IMG/VR virus record: IMGVR_UViG_3300025264_000073
Coordinates: 1 to 30,162 of that record
DNA: 30,162 nt
Strand: one strand, 5' to 3'
Source: a virus
The notes beneath the pieces are model-generated. The model did no database searches. It was given only the letters and a program-made list of their open reading frames with translations, and was not told the DNA's origin. This document shows positions 17,501 through 24,367 of this stretch, piece by piece. The position numbers and the translations under genes are program-made. Positions within the stretch are counted from its first letter, which is position 1. Each line of letters begins with the position of its first letter.

Positions 17501-20305
17501 AAACTTAAGATTGCAAGTCCAGGTATAAGGGGATTAAAGCCTGGTGAATGGATTGAAGTAAGTGACAAATCATATAAAGAAATTGAGTCTGTCTTAAATC
17601 AGTTAAATAAACAGACTTCTAATATGAAGAATGTTAGGTATGGTGATCTAATAAAACTTCTTGCAGGTGATACATTTCCAAGAAATAAGAGACAAACAGA
17701 ATTGGTTCCAATAGGTCTTGGTAAGAAGTTTGCAGAATTATCCAAGAAATATGATATACATCTTGGAATGAGTATTAATGCTATTCCCAAGGTAATGAAG
17801 GATCAGCCTTTGGTTCGCATAGAACAGGTTTTAGGTAAAGAGCTTAGTGGTCTTTCAACTTTAAATGCTTTCGATTTACGTGTAACTCTTCAAAGAGATC
17901 ATGATGGTGATCATGGATATAAATATCTGAAGATGCCAATGAAAATGCTTAAAGATTATACTAATGACATGGGGGATATAACAGATTATAAACCTATGGA
18001 TCAACTTGAGTATAGTGAAATGAATATGTTTGGATTTGATCGTAATGGAGTTGCTGGTGGACAAAGACAAGATATAGGATTTGATAAGATTGCTCATGAT
18101 GTAGCTAAGAAGAATAGAATTATATCAAGTGTTATATCAAGAAAGGGTACTATAAGTTATCTTTTAAACTCAAGACTTACGTTGGATGGTAAGTCTTTTG
18201 TATCTGAAGAATTCAATAAGAAAAATATAGAAGCAGCTACAACAAAGGCATTAGATGTGTTTCAAAGGGGAGGGGAAATATTCCAGTCTTCTTTAGATAT
18301 ATGGAATAAAACACCAAAGATAGCAAATGATATTAATGCTGTTGAAAATTATTTTATTTATGGTAAGCATCCTAATTATGATAATCCAAGTTTATCTCAT
18401 AGTAAGGAGAGTTTTTTACAGGATGGATTTGGAAACACTCAATTTCATAAAGATATATTTAGAATAATGCATAGAACTCTTAGTAAATCTAGGATAATGG
18501 ACAATGAAGTTCATGATGCTGCAGGTCAGCGTCAGCCTAGCACTGATGAATTGCGTAGATCAAGAAGGAATATTAAATCGTTTTTTGAAAATCCAGATAT
18601 ATATCTTATGAGAGAATTGTTGGGACAAGCTAGAAGGTTAAGAAAAAAGAATAAGGTAGATGAATCTGATCAAAAAATTAAAGATGTAATTGATTTCTTT
18701 TACAGTAAGGTTTCTCCTGGTAGTGCTGCTATAGATAAAATAGAAAAAAGTTTACGCAATGGTAATATACCTATTGCAAATAGAACTCCAAGATTTTCAG
18801 CAGAGAATACTCTAGGTATAAAGAGCAGTATGAGTGGTCATATACTTGACGAGGTGGTGAGAAATCCTTTGTTTTATGAGAGTGACAACCTAGCAGAATC
18901 AAAAGCTAAGAATGGTACTATATTTCAGCATTATAACAGACTTAAGAATAAACTTGAAGTTATATTTGCTTTTGGTGATGTTAGTCCTGATAGATTAGAT
19001 GAAATGATTTTACAGGATAAAGTATTTACCAAAGATGTGGGAGGTAAGCCTGTTTTTGATGCTAATATGAGTGGTATATTGAGCTTTCTTGCAAATAGTC
19101 AACATGCAAGAACCATGAGTTCTTTAAAGATGCTTAAGAATGAAAGATTTCCAGATGCTAATAAAATAGAGAGAACTGAAGACAGGTTAAGTAATCTTAA
19201 AAATGTAGTAGATGTATTAGATAGACAAATGAATAGAGATGTAGTACTCAGAAAAGATAAAGATTTAACAAATATTAGAAAGATACGTAAAACTGAAGAT
19301 GATATTAACTGGGAGTATGTGGATTTTAATGCATTTGGTAATCTTTATAGGATAAAAGCAGATGTATCATTAAAAGATCTTGGTAAACAAAGATATATCA
19401 GGTCTATTGAATATGTCAGGCCAGTTAAAAAAGGGAGAAAAGTAAGAGTACAAAGAGGGTATAGTTATTTTGTTGATAAGAGACCTCCCAAGTTTATGGC
19501 TGTAGATAATCCAGAGGTAAGATGGAACAAAGCATTTATGGCAGCAACTCAAGTTGGTATATTAAAAGCACGTGATGTAGATCCAAGATTTGATCCAGAT
19601 GGAAGTCCTATTGCATTTACTAGGTTTATTTCTGATGTAGAAGGTTTAAGAAGAGGTGTTAATGATCATTATAACCGTGCTAGGGAAGCAGCAAAAGAAA
19701 ATTTAATTGATAAGGGAGATATCTTTTTTTACAATTCGGTTCAAACAGATAGAATGATAGGAAAATTTTTTAAAGACTATAGTACAACAGATAATTTTCA
19801 AAGTTTATTGAGGTTCTTAATACAGCCACAAGTTCAAAGAAATATTTATGTTAAAGAAGGTGCTTTGGAGATGCCTTATTTTAGAATGAATACTAACCTT
19901 ATTGAATCTGTATTCAATTGGATGAGAAGACCAGCTTCGCAGGGACAAAAAAGTAATGAGGAGATCTTTGGGTTTAATGCAAAGGATATTATAAAGAGTA
20001 TAATTAGGGATACGAATGCATTTCATGATCATAAGTTGGATCAGGTAGAGTATAAAGTGCAGCAGTATAACAGAATGAAATTAGAGGGTAAAGAAGATTG
20101 GAGTAGATTAACCGAAACTACTACTGATATTTTAATGAGGGATTGGTATCATAATCCAGTTCTTAGCAAGTACTCTAGGGATTTCTTTTTAGGTAGAGGC
20201 AATATTGTTAGAACAAAAGATAAGGATGGAAAAGATAGTTACTTTTATGACTACAGAAAAGGTGATATAGGAAAAGAAATGGAAAAGATAATGGGATGTA
20301 AATAA
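11501..20305 (+). CDS. Giant virion-type protein, predicted two-barrel (QDE-1/YonO/crAss-like) RNA polymerase
   Basis: 2934 residues. The core evidence is RDHDGDHGYKYLKMP around Asp2133, Asp2135 and Asp2137, the DxDGD metal-binding motif of the beta'-type double-psi barrel, with a hydrophobic strand and Pro following as in the family. Downstream, KKNRIISSVISRKGTISY (2203-2220) and FQSSLDIWNK (about 2261-2270, with Asp2266 and Lys2270) fit the 'N..G...' helix and 'q..D..K' pattern of QDE-1/YonO-type enzymes. A first barrel is less certain; GVDLMVGNTVAK near 1721-1732 is one candidate. The N-terminal ~500 residues have Gly-rich hydrophobic segments (near 65-125 and 450) that suit ejected proteins. 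Position among internal-virion genes suggests packaging. The polymerase call is inference, and other large polyvalent-protein domains may be fused. Confidence 0.65.
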   Translation: MPNGISIEDYLKYLDQQSATNLGQVDDQAPVGQQVSVPGGDWATEYRSLVGADVVDEVTSENAALDFLGSLVWGGAKGLTWGATEFAVKSKSWEQMNDWEKAGWVTGEGLSLFTPIVGPFALIGKGGQMATRTLRGNNFIRKAASELVKKEGLLANEIVSNAAERGVIPELVARDLKKQFSKQLPKSLKDKYSVSKLRNLTADARTAETASIGLKAQSEGIIGKILTDSGMDVSAGMSRELAEGFVSELGKGRYVNDIGEWVTRGFGGRNPGRISQYLGMASQDFLYLGLHALGVEKIDSMAHERSADYSEIPHHVGVMSLGFPLIRGIGKGGRESLKRGISAYFQRYRRINYDKISKMTNGDPLARELLRSNVNGANLNIINSSKHGEEFYKIGKETYKGKQDILSKIDTMPLDHTVGLLNRMRKRTSQEYVDRFRRNYFGDLVQSIPRMGTGILFMNYGAFATGQFDGMSEQELASHLFMGALMTKSKGAWDHAGRRGYIHDQYGDITQALNFLQVDHTKMLQTINVMKQKDLIGVAGAVYGSNPIAENILNTFDSVLEGDKIAWRNNGEFVSHDKYSKVKQLLAAYNAIKKSKDMNYDLISIDQMNPKALDMIKNDLGSLKIGEKTVDQMHLSDITEMLSFETESQIRADYYNVLDLLRERLGMPFSTVARVEGQPLSGKAYEITGPEGVNLPNIMEWNNLLKRHSSVLNIDVISGTNVDMKAQRLARDMGMSVKDFDNALGDITHRHMVEIGNKHLNHNLYLKFDENIFLTGLSEIKANQAKSDLYRVVTGVDTDKANVKTLREDFLNVFGREGRLHEEIYRNEIEGKVGDQISEKDAENLAYIKPLYDLMRNLSGLSKSEIPKTGIKSGDVQEVTDKAREMIARLPNDWKLDLYGEGFKAFQERIFSQGNPLSFVAFRRAVDDKLIETRFQNGVQKILFPTDNAIDNKFAGDRETASRVKEAVKGVKNLFTPQLIAPTDFVNTEADMLKWISIHNEIGHSKVKDFVDTMPQILEGLGKDSLVLTQIRTVKDLVSEIRDEITSPKKVVDTEKIETALAETELIHKALIAEGKIDNVTSTKMEGLITALKTGYDEMKLGGVPPPTLSEANYGKILKSIDEMILHEMEADHVSKTELSRLLIQIENHITGRDPNLPYGDGKILLENLTSRFQTLMGKKVSEEIPLQDLINEFNTTGNWRDARTALDAVVKMRQSYNPHHESYNRSAERILNELQGEKLRHERPVNFQELLTKYPSLQDPLDPNAIRNKFVTDITNAFDPAMPGEPKDVLENYIYRDIKKKFTDSHEQLAEIEKFNDTEMQPLLQNIFGKAQRKVLSLDHDKLKYDDKPMRHSLSTMVLDRVNTSNPEFKYDYILLEGTLKLRDRTINMDDSFDIGGDWMTMQNIIDKGIPVDMSKMRDVYENLRSINFEMQIDNLTDIAPTENSSKVYMRLSPKMRIIFPKTKENIDLLNRDFDTVYSQKEAEYSVGAGNRKRLNALRKGFKHLFDTTEQENDILRLKMLFVHYNRTMGPEFDKMMNSIEKGRGKIEFNSFKRGRQADGGTSTILTREALEWSTRWNADISVRAKDRQLLDEGANIALINDEPVNVGDPHFFSNKSVVQKQLTDKVNNIITGAGGMETQQSKIINNHLQRIGKDEFTSLNSFFLDGGKFAGTAFAKSIRSKKGGGQWNGMKTIIMTNDMLGKGFTVYNPEIAYVLDGLGVDLMVGNTVAKTLNTKIVKPFTIDPAKSLERGWEVDLIGMTDANFMRIPYDKFSLSWTTHSDPGVNYSSSMFDFQSVRHLEQAKKLYNIDQLISKMGRGVNNNRDFANGDLLRALYKIRQEESGQQLTADSYSLTEALVDYGARESNPLVQRSLVRLLQSDFYNILTKRGTPHGEEGIFSPDVNNVLTNPVYAQIEGLPKGQSNDPVALNSIYQYGGGSITSSMANQLIGRSTAGKADIQDIPFIARDKKTGLDIVFSFTDKGKFENHSPLLEAQKQAKKLKIASPGIRGLKPGEWIEVSDKSYKEIESVLNQLNKQTSNMKNVRYGDLIKLLAGDTFPRNKRQTELVPIGLGKKFAELSKKYDIHLGMSINAIPKVMKDQPLVRIEQVLGKELSGLSTLNAFDLRVTLQRDHDGDHGYKYLKMPMKMLKDYTNDMGDITDYKPMDQLEYSEMNMFGFDRNGVAGGQRQDIGFDKIAHDVAKKNRIISSVISRKGTISYLLNSRLTLDGKSFVSEEFNKKNIEAATTKALDVFQRGGEIFQSSLDIWNKTPKIANDINAVENYFIYGKHPNYDNPSLSHSKESFLQDGFGNTQFHKDIFRIMHRTLSKSRIMDNEVHDAAGQRQPSTDELRRSRRNIKSFFENPDIYLMRELLGQARRLRKKNKVDESDQKIKDVIDFFYSKVSPGSAAIDKIEKSLRNGNIPIANRTPRFSAENTLGIKSSMSGHILDEVVRNPLFYESDNLAESKAKNGTIFQHYNRLKNKLEVIFAFGDVSPDRLDEMILQDKVFTKDVGGKPVFDANMSGILSFLANSQHARTMSSLKMLKNERFPDANKIERTEDRLSNLKNVVDVLDRQMNRDVVLRKDKDLTNIRKIRKTEDDINWEYVDFNAFGNLYRIKADVSLKDLGKQRYIRSIEYVRPVKKGRKVRVQRGYSYFVDKRPPKFMAVDNPEVRWNKAFMAATQVGILKARDVDPRFDPDGSPIAFTRFISDVEGLRRGVNDHYNRAREAAKENLIDKGDIFFYNSVQTDRMIGKFFKDYSTTDNFQSLLRFLIQPQVQRNIYVKEGALEMPYFRMNTNLIESVFNWMRRPASQGQKSNEEIFGFNAKDIIKSIIRDTNAFHDHKLDQVEYKVQQYNRMKLEGKEDWSRLTETTTDILMRDWYHNPVLSKYSRDFFLGRGNIVRTKDKDGKDSYFYDYRKGDIGKEMEKIMGCK

Positions 20306-20412
20306 TGAAAGATAACGAAAAAGTTATTCCATATATATCAACTTTTCAAACTTGTTTTAAAAAGTCGCCCTACCCTACGCATCAAAATTTGAAACCTTTT
20401 GTGGAGTTATAA
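20305..20412 (+). CDS. Tiny ORF bridging two large virion genes, 35 aa
   Basis: ATG at 20305 overlaps the stop of the giant gene (TAATG), and its own TAA ends on the A of the next gene's ATG, again TAATG. The ORF therefore exactly fills the space between the two genes. The product begins MKDNEKVIPYISTFQTCFKK and ends NLKPFVEL; it is basic with one cysteine and has no membrane segment. The upstream region lacks a strong ribosome binding site, so coupling would be needed. Its exact fit is the only support. It may instead be a leader that couples the flanking genes. No function can be assigned. Confidence 0.4.
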   Translation: MKDNEKVIPYISTFQTCFKKSPYPTHQNLKPFVEL

Positions 20413-23006
20413 TGCCTGTAGGATGTAATGATGTTCAATCAGCAGCAGTTGATACTGATGTCAATGCTGAGAGAATGAATGAAATATATAGTTACTGGAG
20501 TAGTAAGCCAAATATAAAGAAGCGGTATTCAGATCCTGATGGATTGTATCGAAGTGATCTATCAAAAGATGCATTAAGGAGTTGGGCATCTCAAATACTT
20601 GAATTTCCATTTCAGAAGGAACAAAATTTTACCGATAGACAGTTAGAGCAATTAAAAGTTTCTATTGATGGATATAACAAGGATATTGGTGGAAAATTTA
20701 AGAATATAGCTGGTATTTTTGCCGTTCCAAGAGGATTGGCAAGGTTAGATCCAACGTCTAAGAAAATGTTGGATGGTTTGGAACAAGCTAAAAATTATGA
20801 ACGAAATAAAATAAGTTATACAGAATTTGCTATTCAAAATATTAAAGATATGGTTTTATCTGCTCATGCAGGAAAAGGATATAAAGAGTTTAGAAAGATT
20901 CGTGATCAAATCTTAAAGTCTAAAGATGCGAATTTTGAATTGGACACACATAATAAGATAGAAGAATTTTATAGGTCGGATGATGGTAGATTATTACGTG
21001 AATATAATGAATTAATAAAATTACGAAGTAAGAAGCAAGAAGATTCTAATGGAAAGCTTTTACCAGCTGAATTGGATATAGCTCTTGACAAAGGTTATAT
21101 AGATCCAGTATCTCAAAAAATAGTTAAATACAATCCAAAGATAGCATTAGCAGTTAGAGCATCTCATGATCTTTTAGATAAAACTGGTAAAATAGATATA
21201 ATTGCTTTAAGGAAAGTGAAAGATGTTGTTGATTTAAAATATTCCAGGTTTAGCAATGAAAGGAGAGCTTTAACTGAAAAGCTTGATGCTGCAGCTGATA
21301 GAATAGAAGATGGAATAAAGCGTGGTGATTATTTTCCAAAAATAACTTTGGAAACTATGTATGAAATAAAAGCAAAGCTTGAAAACATATTACCAGAGGC
21401 TAATATGAATAAAGCCAATAATCATTTGAATGAGCTAATATCTATATCGGATGGACTTTTAGCACAATTAGGACAAGTACCTAAAAATACCAAGGCAGCA
21501 AGCAGAAATTTAAATCTTTTGTGGGAGCATGATCCTTTTGTTATACTGGAAAAGTATTCACGGGATGCAATTGGATTTAATAAAAATATTCATATACAAA
21601 GTTCGTATCTAGAGGCTCTTAAAGAAATTCCCAATTTGAATTTAGAATTTATGAGAGGTATGAAAAGCTTTATAATGGAAGAATATCTTGTGGCAAATAA
21701 TGATGGAAGAGACAGACCACAATGGGTAAATGACATGATTCGTACTATTAATGGATTTCAAACAGGAAGAACTATGGGAATGAATGTAACTGGTGGTGTC
21801 AAAAATGCTGCTAGTGTTCTTCATTTTGTATCTAAAATAGGAAAAAAGTCAATTGTTGATGCAAGAAAAGCTTATCAAAATCAAGATATAAAAAATATAG
21901 TTGATAGGGTAGAAAAAGAAGAAGGATTTTTATTTACTCCAGGTGAAAGTGCTATCTTAATGGAAGGTCTTATAGGCAGAGATAAGTATAGTCAGTCAGA
22001 TTTAAAATATGATGAATTTACAGGCCAGTACATTTATAAGGATACTCCTGTAAGAGATCTTATAGAAAAATCAGCTGATAAATCTCTTGGAACATTATTA
22101 ATGTTTCACAGGTGGACTGAAAACTCACAACGAAAGTTTATGTTTAGAACTTCGTTTATTAATAAACTTCTTGAGCTTAGAGCCACAAGTCTTTTACCAG
22201 AAAAAGATATGGAAGTATTTGCAAAGAATTTTGCTTTGAAAATGGTTAATGGGTGGGCATATGAATATGCTCCTTTTGCAAAGAATAAATATGTGCGTGG
22301 TGATGGATATATAGTTGATGAGATAGGGGAAACATATATAGTAAGAAATCCTATTAAACCTGCAATGCAAGAAGTCGCATTTCATCTGCTTCATTATCCT
22401 ATGTCTTTACTTGAAACTCATATTAGTGAGTTAAAAGGTGCAGGACAATCTATTAAGGCAGGTAATTGGGATTCTCCTCAAATGCGCTATATGATGAATT
22501 ATGCAGGTGTATTTGGAATGATACAACTTGGTTCTATAGTATTAAATGCTAATTTAAATAATATACTAGAGAATGAAACTTTAAACAGATTATCAAGGAT
22601 TGAAAGAGATCTGCTCGACTATGACGATGAAGATAGAGCTACATTTGGATTACTTTCAGAGTTTACAGGCCCATCAATAGGGCATTTAAAATATTTTAGT
22701 ATAATTAGTGGTCTTATTAAACTTGATTCTCCAACTAAAAAGATATTACTTGGCAATGTAGATTATACAGAAGATACTGAAGACAGTAGAAGATATACTG
22801 ATTATCAATACAGTACAGAATATGGAAGATTTAAACATAAAATATGGCCTGCATTACGTGACGGAAGGAGTACAGATTTAGTCCGACATTATCTCGCTTG
22901 GTATCCAGCACCGTGGATTAAGGAGGCTAGGGAGGTTATAGGATTAAAAAAGAGTAAATCTAAGTATTCCACGAAGGATATACTAACCTCCCTCCGTCAA
23001 TTTTGA
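20412..23006 (+). CDS. Large helical virion protein, polyvalent-protein-like, 864 aa
   Basis: ATG start with GGAG six bases upstream. The protein is almost all helix and charged. Around residues 455-480 it reads MGMNVTGGVKNAASVLHFVS, and around 555-590 MFHRWTENSQRKFMFRTSF, a W-x-E-x-x-x-R arrangement seen in large polyvalent proteins of phages and mobile elements (PLxRFG-type helical regions). Hydrophobic helices near residues 695-715 (MMNYAGVFGMIQLGSIVLNA) could touch membranes. It ends the plus-strand block and is the partner gene of the giant polymerase-like protein, so it is probably a co-packaged or ejected protein. No catalytic motif is recognised. Confidence 0.5.
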   Translation: MPVGCNDVQSAAVDTDVNAERMNEIYSYWSSKPNIKKRYSDPDGLYRSDLSKDALRSWASQILEFPFQKEQNFTDRQLEQLKVSIDGYNKDIGGKFKNIAGIFAVPRGLARLDPTSKKMLDGLEQAKNYERNKISYTEFAIQNIKDMVLSAHAGKGYKEFRKIRDQILKSKDANFELDTHNKIEEFYRSDDGRLLREYNELIKLRSKKQEDSNGKLLPAELDIALDKGYIDPVSQKIVKYNPKIALAVRASHDLLDKTGKIDIIALRKVKDVVDLKYSRFSNERRALTEKLDAAADRIEDGIKRGDYFPKITLETMYEIKAKLENILPEANMNKANNHLNELISISDGLLAQLGQVPKNTKAASRNLNLLWEHDPFVILEKYSRDAIGFNKNIHIQSSYLEALKEIPNLNLEFMRGMKSFIMEEYLVANNDGRDRPQWVNDMIRTINGFQTGRTMGMNVTGGVKNAASVLHFVSKIGKKSIVDARKAYQNQDIKNIVDRVEKEEGFLFTPGESAILMEGLIGRDKYSQSDLKYDEFTGQYIYKDTPVRDLIEKSADKSLGTLLMFHRWTENSQRKFMFRTSFINKLLELRATSLLPEKDMEVFAKNFALKMVNGWAYEYAPFAKNKYVRGDGYIVDEIGETYIVRNPIKPAMQEVAFHLLHYPMSLLETHISELKGAGQSIKAGNWDSPQMRYMMNYAGVFGMIQLGSIVLNANLNNILENETLNRLSRIERDLLDYDDEDRATFGLLSEFTGPSIGHLKYFSIISGLIKLDSPTKKILLGNVDYTEDTEDSRRYTDYQYSTEYGRFKHKIWPALRDGRSTDLVRHYLAWYPAPWIKEAREVIGLKKSKSKYSTKDILTSLRQF

Positions 23007-23012
23007 TAACAT

Positions 23013-23085
23013 AAGGGGCAGTTGGCTAATATATCCTCCTCGGATATGTACCCTCCTTAGATAACACTCACTCCAACTGTCCCTT
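23013..23085 (+). terminator. Convergent-transcript terminator, long-stem structured hairpin
   Basis: Thirteen pairs join AAGGGGCAGTTGG (23013-23025) with CCAACTGTCCCTT (23073-23085). One is G18-U80 in plus-strand RNA; in minus-strand RNA it would be a C-A mismatch, so the structure favours plus transcripts. The 47-base loop contains a second perfect hairpin (ATATCC, loop TCCTC, GGATAT at 23031-23047) flanked by CTAA/TTAG. The tail after the stem is TCTATAATT, a weak U-run. It lies seven bases after the last plus gene and just before the end of the minus block, where a terminator is expected. Confidence 0.6.
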
Positions 23086-23092
23086 TCTATAA

Positions 23093-23293
23093 TTATTCTA
23101 TTTCAATTATTGAAGATATCTTTAGATGACGAAATAAATGCACTCTAAAACAGAATGACGTATTCTCAAAAATTAGATATATATCAATTGGAAATAGAAG
23201 TATCCTAAAGAATCTGTGATGTTGATCACTAATAATACTAGAACCAAACCATACTCCAGCAAAACGTCCACCAATACCATATTCATTCTTCAT
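23093..23293 (-). CDS. Small conserved-looking phage protein, 66 aa
   Basis: The chosen start is ATG at 23293, four bases after the stop of the nuclease gene, with AAGAAAGA upstream. The longer frame from 23401 would overlap the nuclease gene by over 100 bases and is unlikely. The product begins MKNEYGIGGRFAGVWFGSS, then IISDQHHRFFRILLFPIDIY, giving a Gly-rich turn, an aromatic/His segment and a hydrophobic stretch (residues about 30-42). It may associate with membranes. The G-G-R-F-A-G-V-x-F-G phrase looks conserved. I cannot assign a function. Confidence 0.55.
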   Translation of the reverse strand: MKNEYGIGGRFAGVWFGSSIISDQHHRFFRILLFPIDIYLIFENTSFCFRVHLFRHLKISSIIEIE

Positions 23294-23297
23294 AAGT

Positions 23298-23624
23298 CTA
23301 TCTTTCTTCAGGCATTGAGGATACAAACTTATCATCCAGCCAATCATCAAATCGCATAATAATAAGTGTTTCTCCTCTATCTTGTTTACATACAACGGCA
23401 TCTACATGCTCACTTGGCAGCAGGAATGATGCTAACTTCTTTCTACATTTAGCTTGTATCTTTACTAAAGGGTTTTTGCCAATGGTAAGATCCACTTCTT
23501 CATGAAGACCTAATGATTGACCATTAGATCCCCATGCACGTACAGCAGTAAAACCTGCTTTCTTAGCTTCGTTTACTATCTCTCTTTCAAACCTATTACC
23601 TTTAGCTTTACTTGGCGAAGGCAT
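23298..23624 (-). CDS. Archaeal-HJR-like PD-(D/E)xK nuclease (putative Holliday junction resolvase)
   Basis: 108 residues. KGNRFEREIVNEAKKAGF (8-25) supplies the N-terminal helix with Glu13, WGSNGQS (31-37) the conserved Ser/Gly turn, EEVDLTIG (42-49) the catalytic Asp45, and VKIQAKCRKK (54-63) the final strand with Lys59. This order is the Holliday-junction-resolvase branch of the PD-(D/E)xK fold; the expected E-x-K is Q-x-K here (Gln57, Lys59), a known variation. It would cut recombination or replication junctions before packaging. The ATG overlaps the stop of the AbrB-like gene (TAATG). Activity with the Gln substitution is inferred. Confidence 0.8.
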   Translation of the reverse strand: MPSPSKAKGNRFEREIVNEAKKAGFTAVRAWGSNGQSLGLHEEVDLTIGKNPLVKIQAKCRKKLASFLLPSEHVDAVVCKQDRGETLIIMRFDDWLDDKFVSSMPEER

Positions 23625-23791
23625 TACGCTTCTCCTTTCTTGGAAAATACAAGTTTAACTGTGTTTAGGTTATTCATCACAACCTGTACAACTGCATCAT
23701 AATCTTCAGGAATCATATCATTAGCTTTGAAGAATGATAATGGTATAGTTAGTCTACCTCTTTTGTCTAGATTGCATTTAGCTATGTTCAT
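23624..23791 (-). CDS. AbrB/SpoVT-like small DNA-binding protein, 55 aa
   Basis: ATG at 23791 has AGGAGAAC nine bases upstream, and the stop overlaps the nuclease start as TAATG. The sequence begins MNIAKCNLDKRGRLTIPLSF; the core L-D-K-R-G-R-L-T-I-P is the swapped-hairpin beta motif of AbrB/SpoVT domains. It is followed by a short helix and a final strand pair (VVQVVMNNLNTVKLVF). The length fits a single AbrB domain, which dimerises and binds DNA. It probably regulates phage genes, possibly its own operon. The target is unknown. Confidence 0.7.
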   Translation of the reverse strand: MNIAKCNLDKRGRLTIPLSFFKANDMIPEDYDAVVQVVMNNLNTVKLVFSKKGEA

Positions 23792-23981
23792 TTTTTTGTT
23801 CTCCTACATATACTCTTTTATCTTCTCCTACATCTGCTTTTAAAATTTCTATCACTTCCTTACTTCTAAATCCATCATCACCTATCGCAATATCTATTGC
23901 TTCTATTATGTCATCTACATAGTATAATCCATGTGCTGCAAAATACTTTTTTGATGCTTCTTTTATTAACCATTCTTGCAT
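23778..23981 (-). CDS. Small acidic hypothetical protein, 67 aa
   Basis: ATG at 23981 has a strong AAGGAGG seven bases upstream, directly after the long hairpin at 24001-24100. The protein starts MQEWLIKEASKKYFAAHGLY and is rich in Asp, Glu and Ile (DDIIEAIDIAIGDD), suggesting two helices. No cysteine, metal motif or membrane segment is present. The end overlaps the AbrB-like gene by 14 bases, so the two are probably co-translated. Function unknown. Confidence 0.65.
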   Translation of the reverse strand: MQEWLIKEASKKYFAAHGLYYVDDIIEAIDIAIGDDGFRSKEVIEILKADVGEDKRVYVGEQKNEHS

Positions 23982-24000
23982 TTTTATCCTCCTTTTATAG

Positions 24001-24100
24001 AAAAATTAGGGGAGAAGCCAACAGTTCACAAGCCAACCCTTCTCACGTTAATGTCCACACACCATGAATAGAAAGGATATGCGAATAATTCTCCCCTAAT
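24001..24100 (-). promoter_or_regulatory. Structured leader with perfect 12-bp closing stem and U-run
   Basis: ATTAGGGGAGAA (24005-24016) pairs perfectly with TTCTCCCCTAAT (24089-24100) around a 72-base loop. Read on the minus strand, the 3' arm is followed by TTTTC and then, about 24 bases after the stem, the start of the 67-aa gene with its own AAGGAGG site. The loop contains a tandem AGCCAAC (24016-24038 region) and a GTGTGTGG segment. Terminator, attenuator or structured RNA are all possible; the large loop is more than a simple terminator needs. Confidence 0.55.
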
Positions 24101-24101
24101 A

Positions 24102-24365
24102 TTATTTGTTATTAAAATCCCTGAAATACGTTACAGTTTCATTATATCCGACTGTCTTGGTACTAACAGAGCCACCTGTTGGTTTTATGCTTTTCTTTAC
24201 TATCTTTTTTAAGATAGATTCAGCTCTATACAACTTATGCTCTAAATCGGATATTTTGTCCATGTAATGCTTTTCTGGCATTTCTGAATCAAAAACTCTT
24301 CCCATCTCCTCACTCACTTTCTTATCTATTGGTTCAACAATTAATGCTAATTCTCTAAACAACAT
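24102..24365 (-). CDS. Small hypothetical coiled-coil protein, 87 aa
   Basis: ATG at 24365 has GAGG six bases upstream. The middle of the protein (about residues 35-58, including MDKISDLEHKLYRAESILKK) looks like a coiled coil. The C-terminus (TKTVGYNETVTYFRDFNNK) is polar and beta-like. It starts three bases after the stop of the 50-aa gene and ends next to the structured element, so it may be the last gene of that part of the operon. No family recognised. Confidence 0.6.
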   Translation of the reverse strand: MLFRELALIVEPIDKKVSEEMGRVFDSEMPEKHYMDKISDLEHKLYRAESILKKIVKKSIKPTGGSVSTKTVGYNETVTYFRDFNNK

Positions 24366-24367
24366 AT

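Noticed and set aside
23294-23401. N-terminal extension of the 66-aa gene back to 23401
   Set aside because: It would overlap the conserved end of the nuclease by 104 bases; ATG at 23293 fits the gene boundary.
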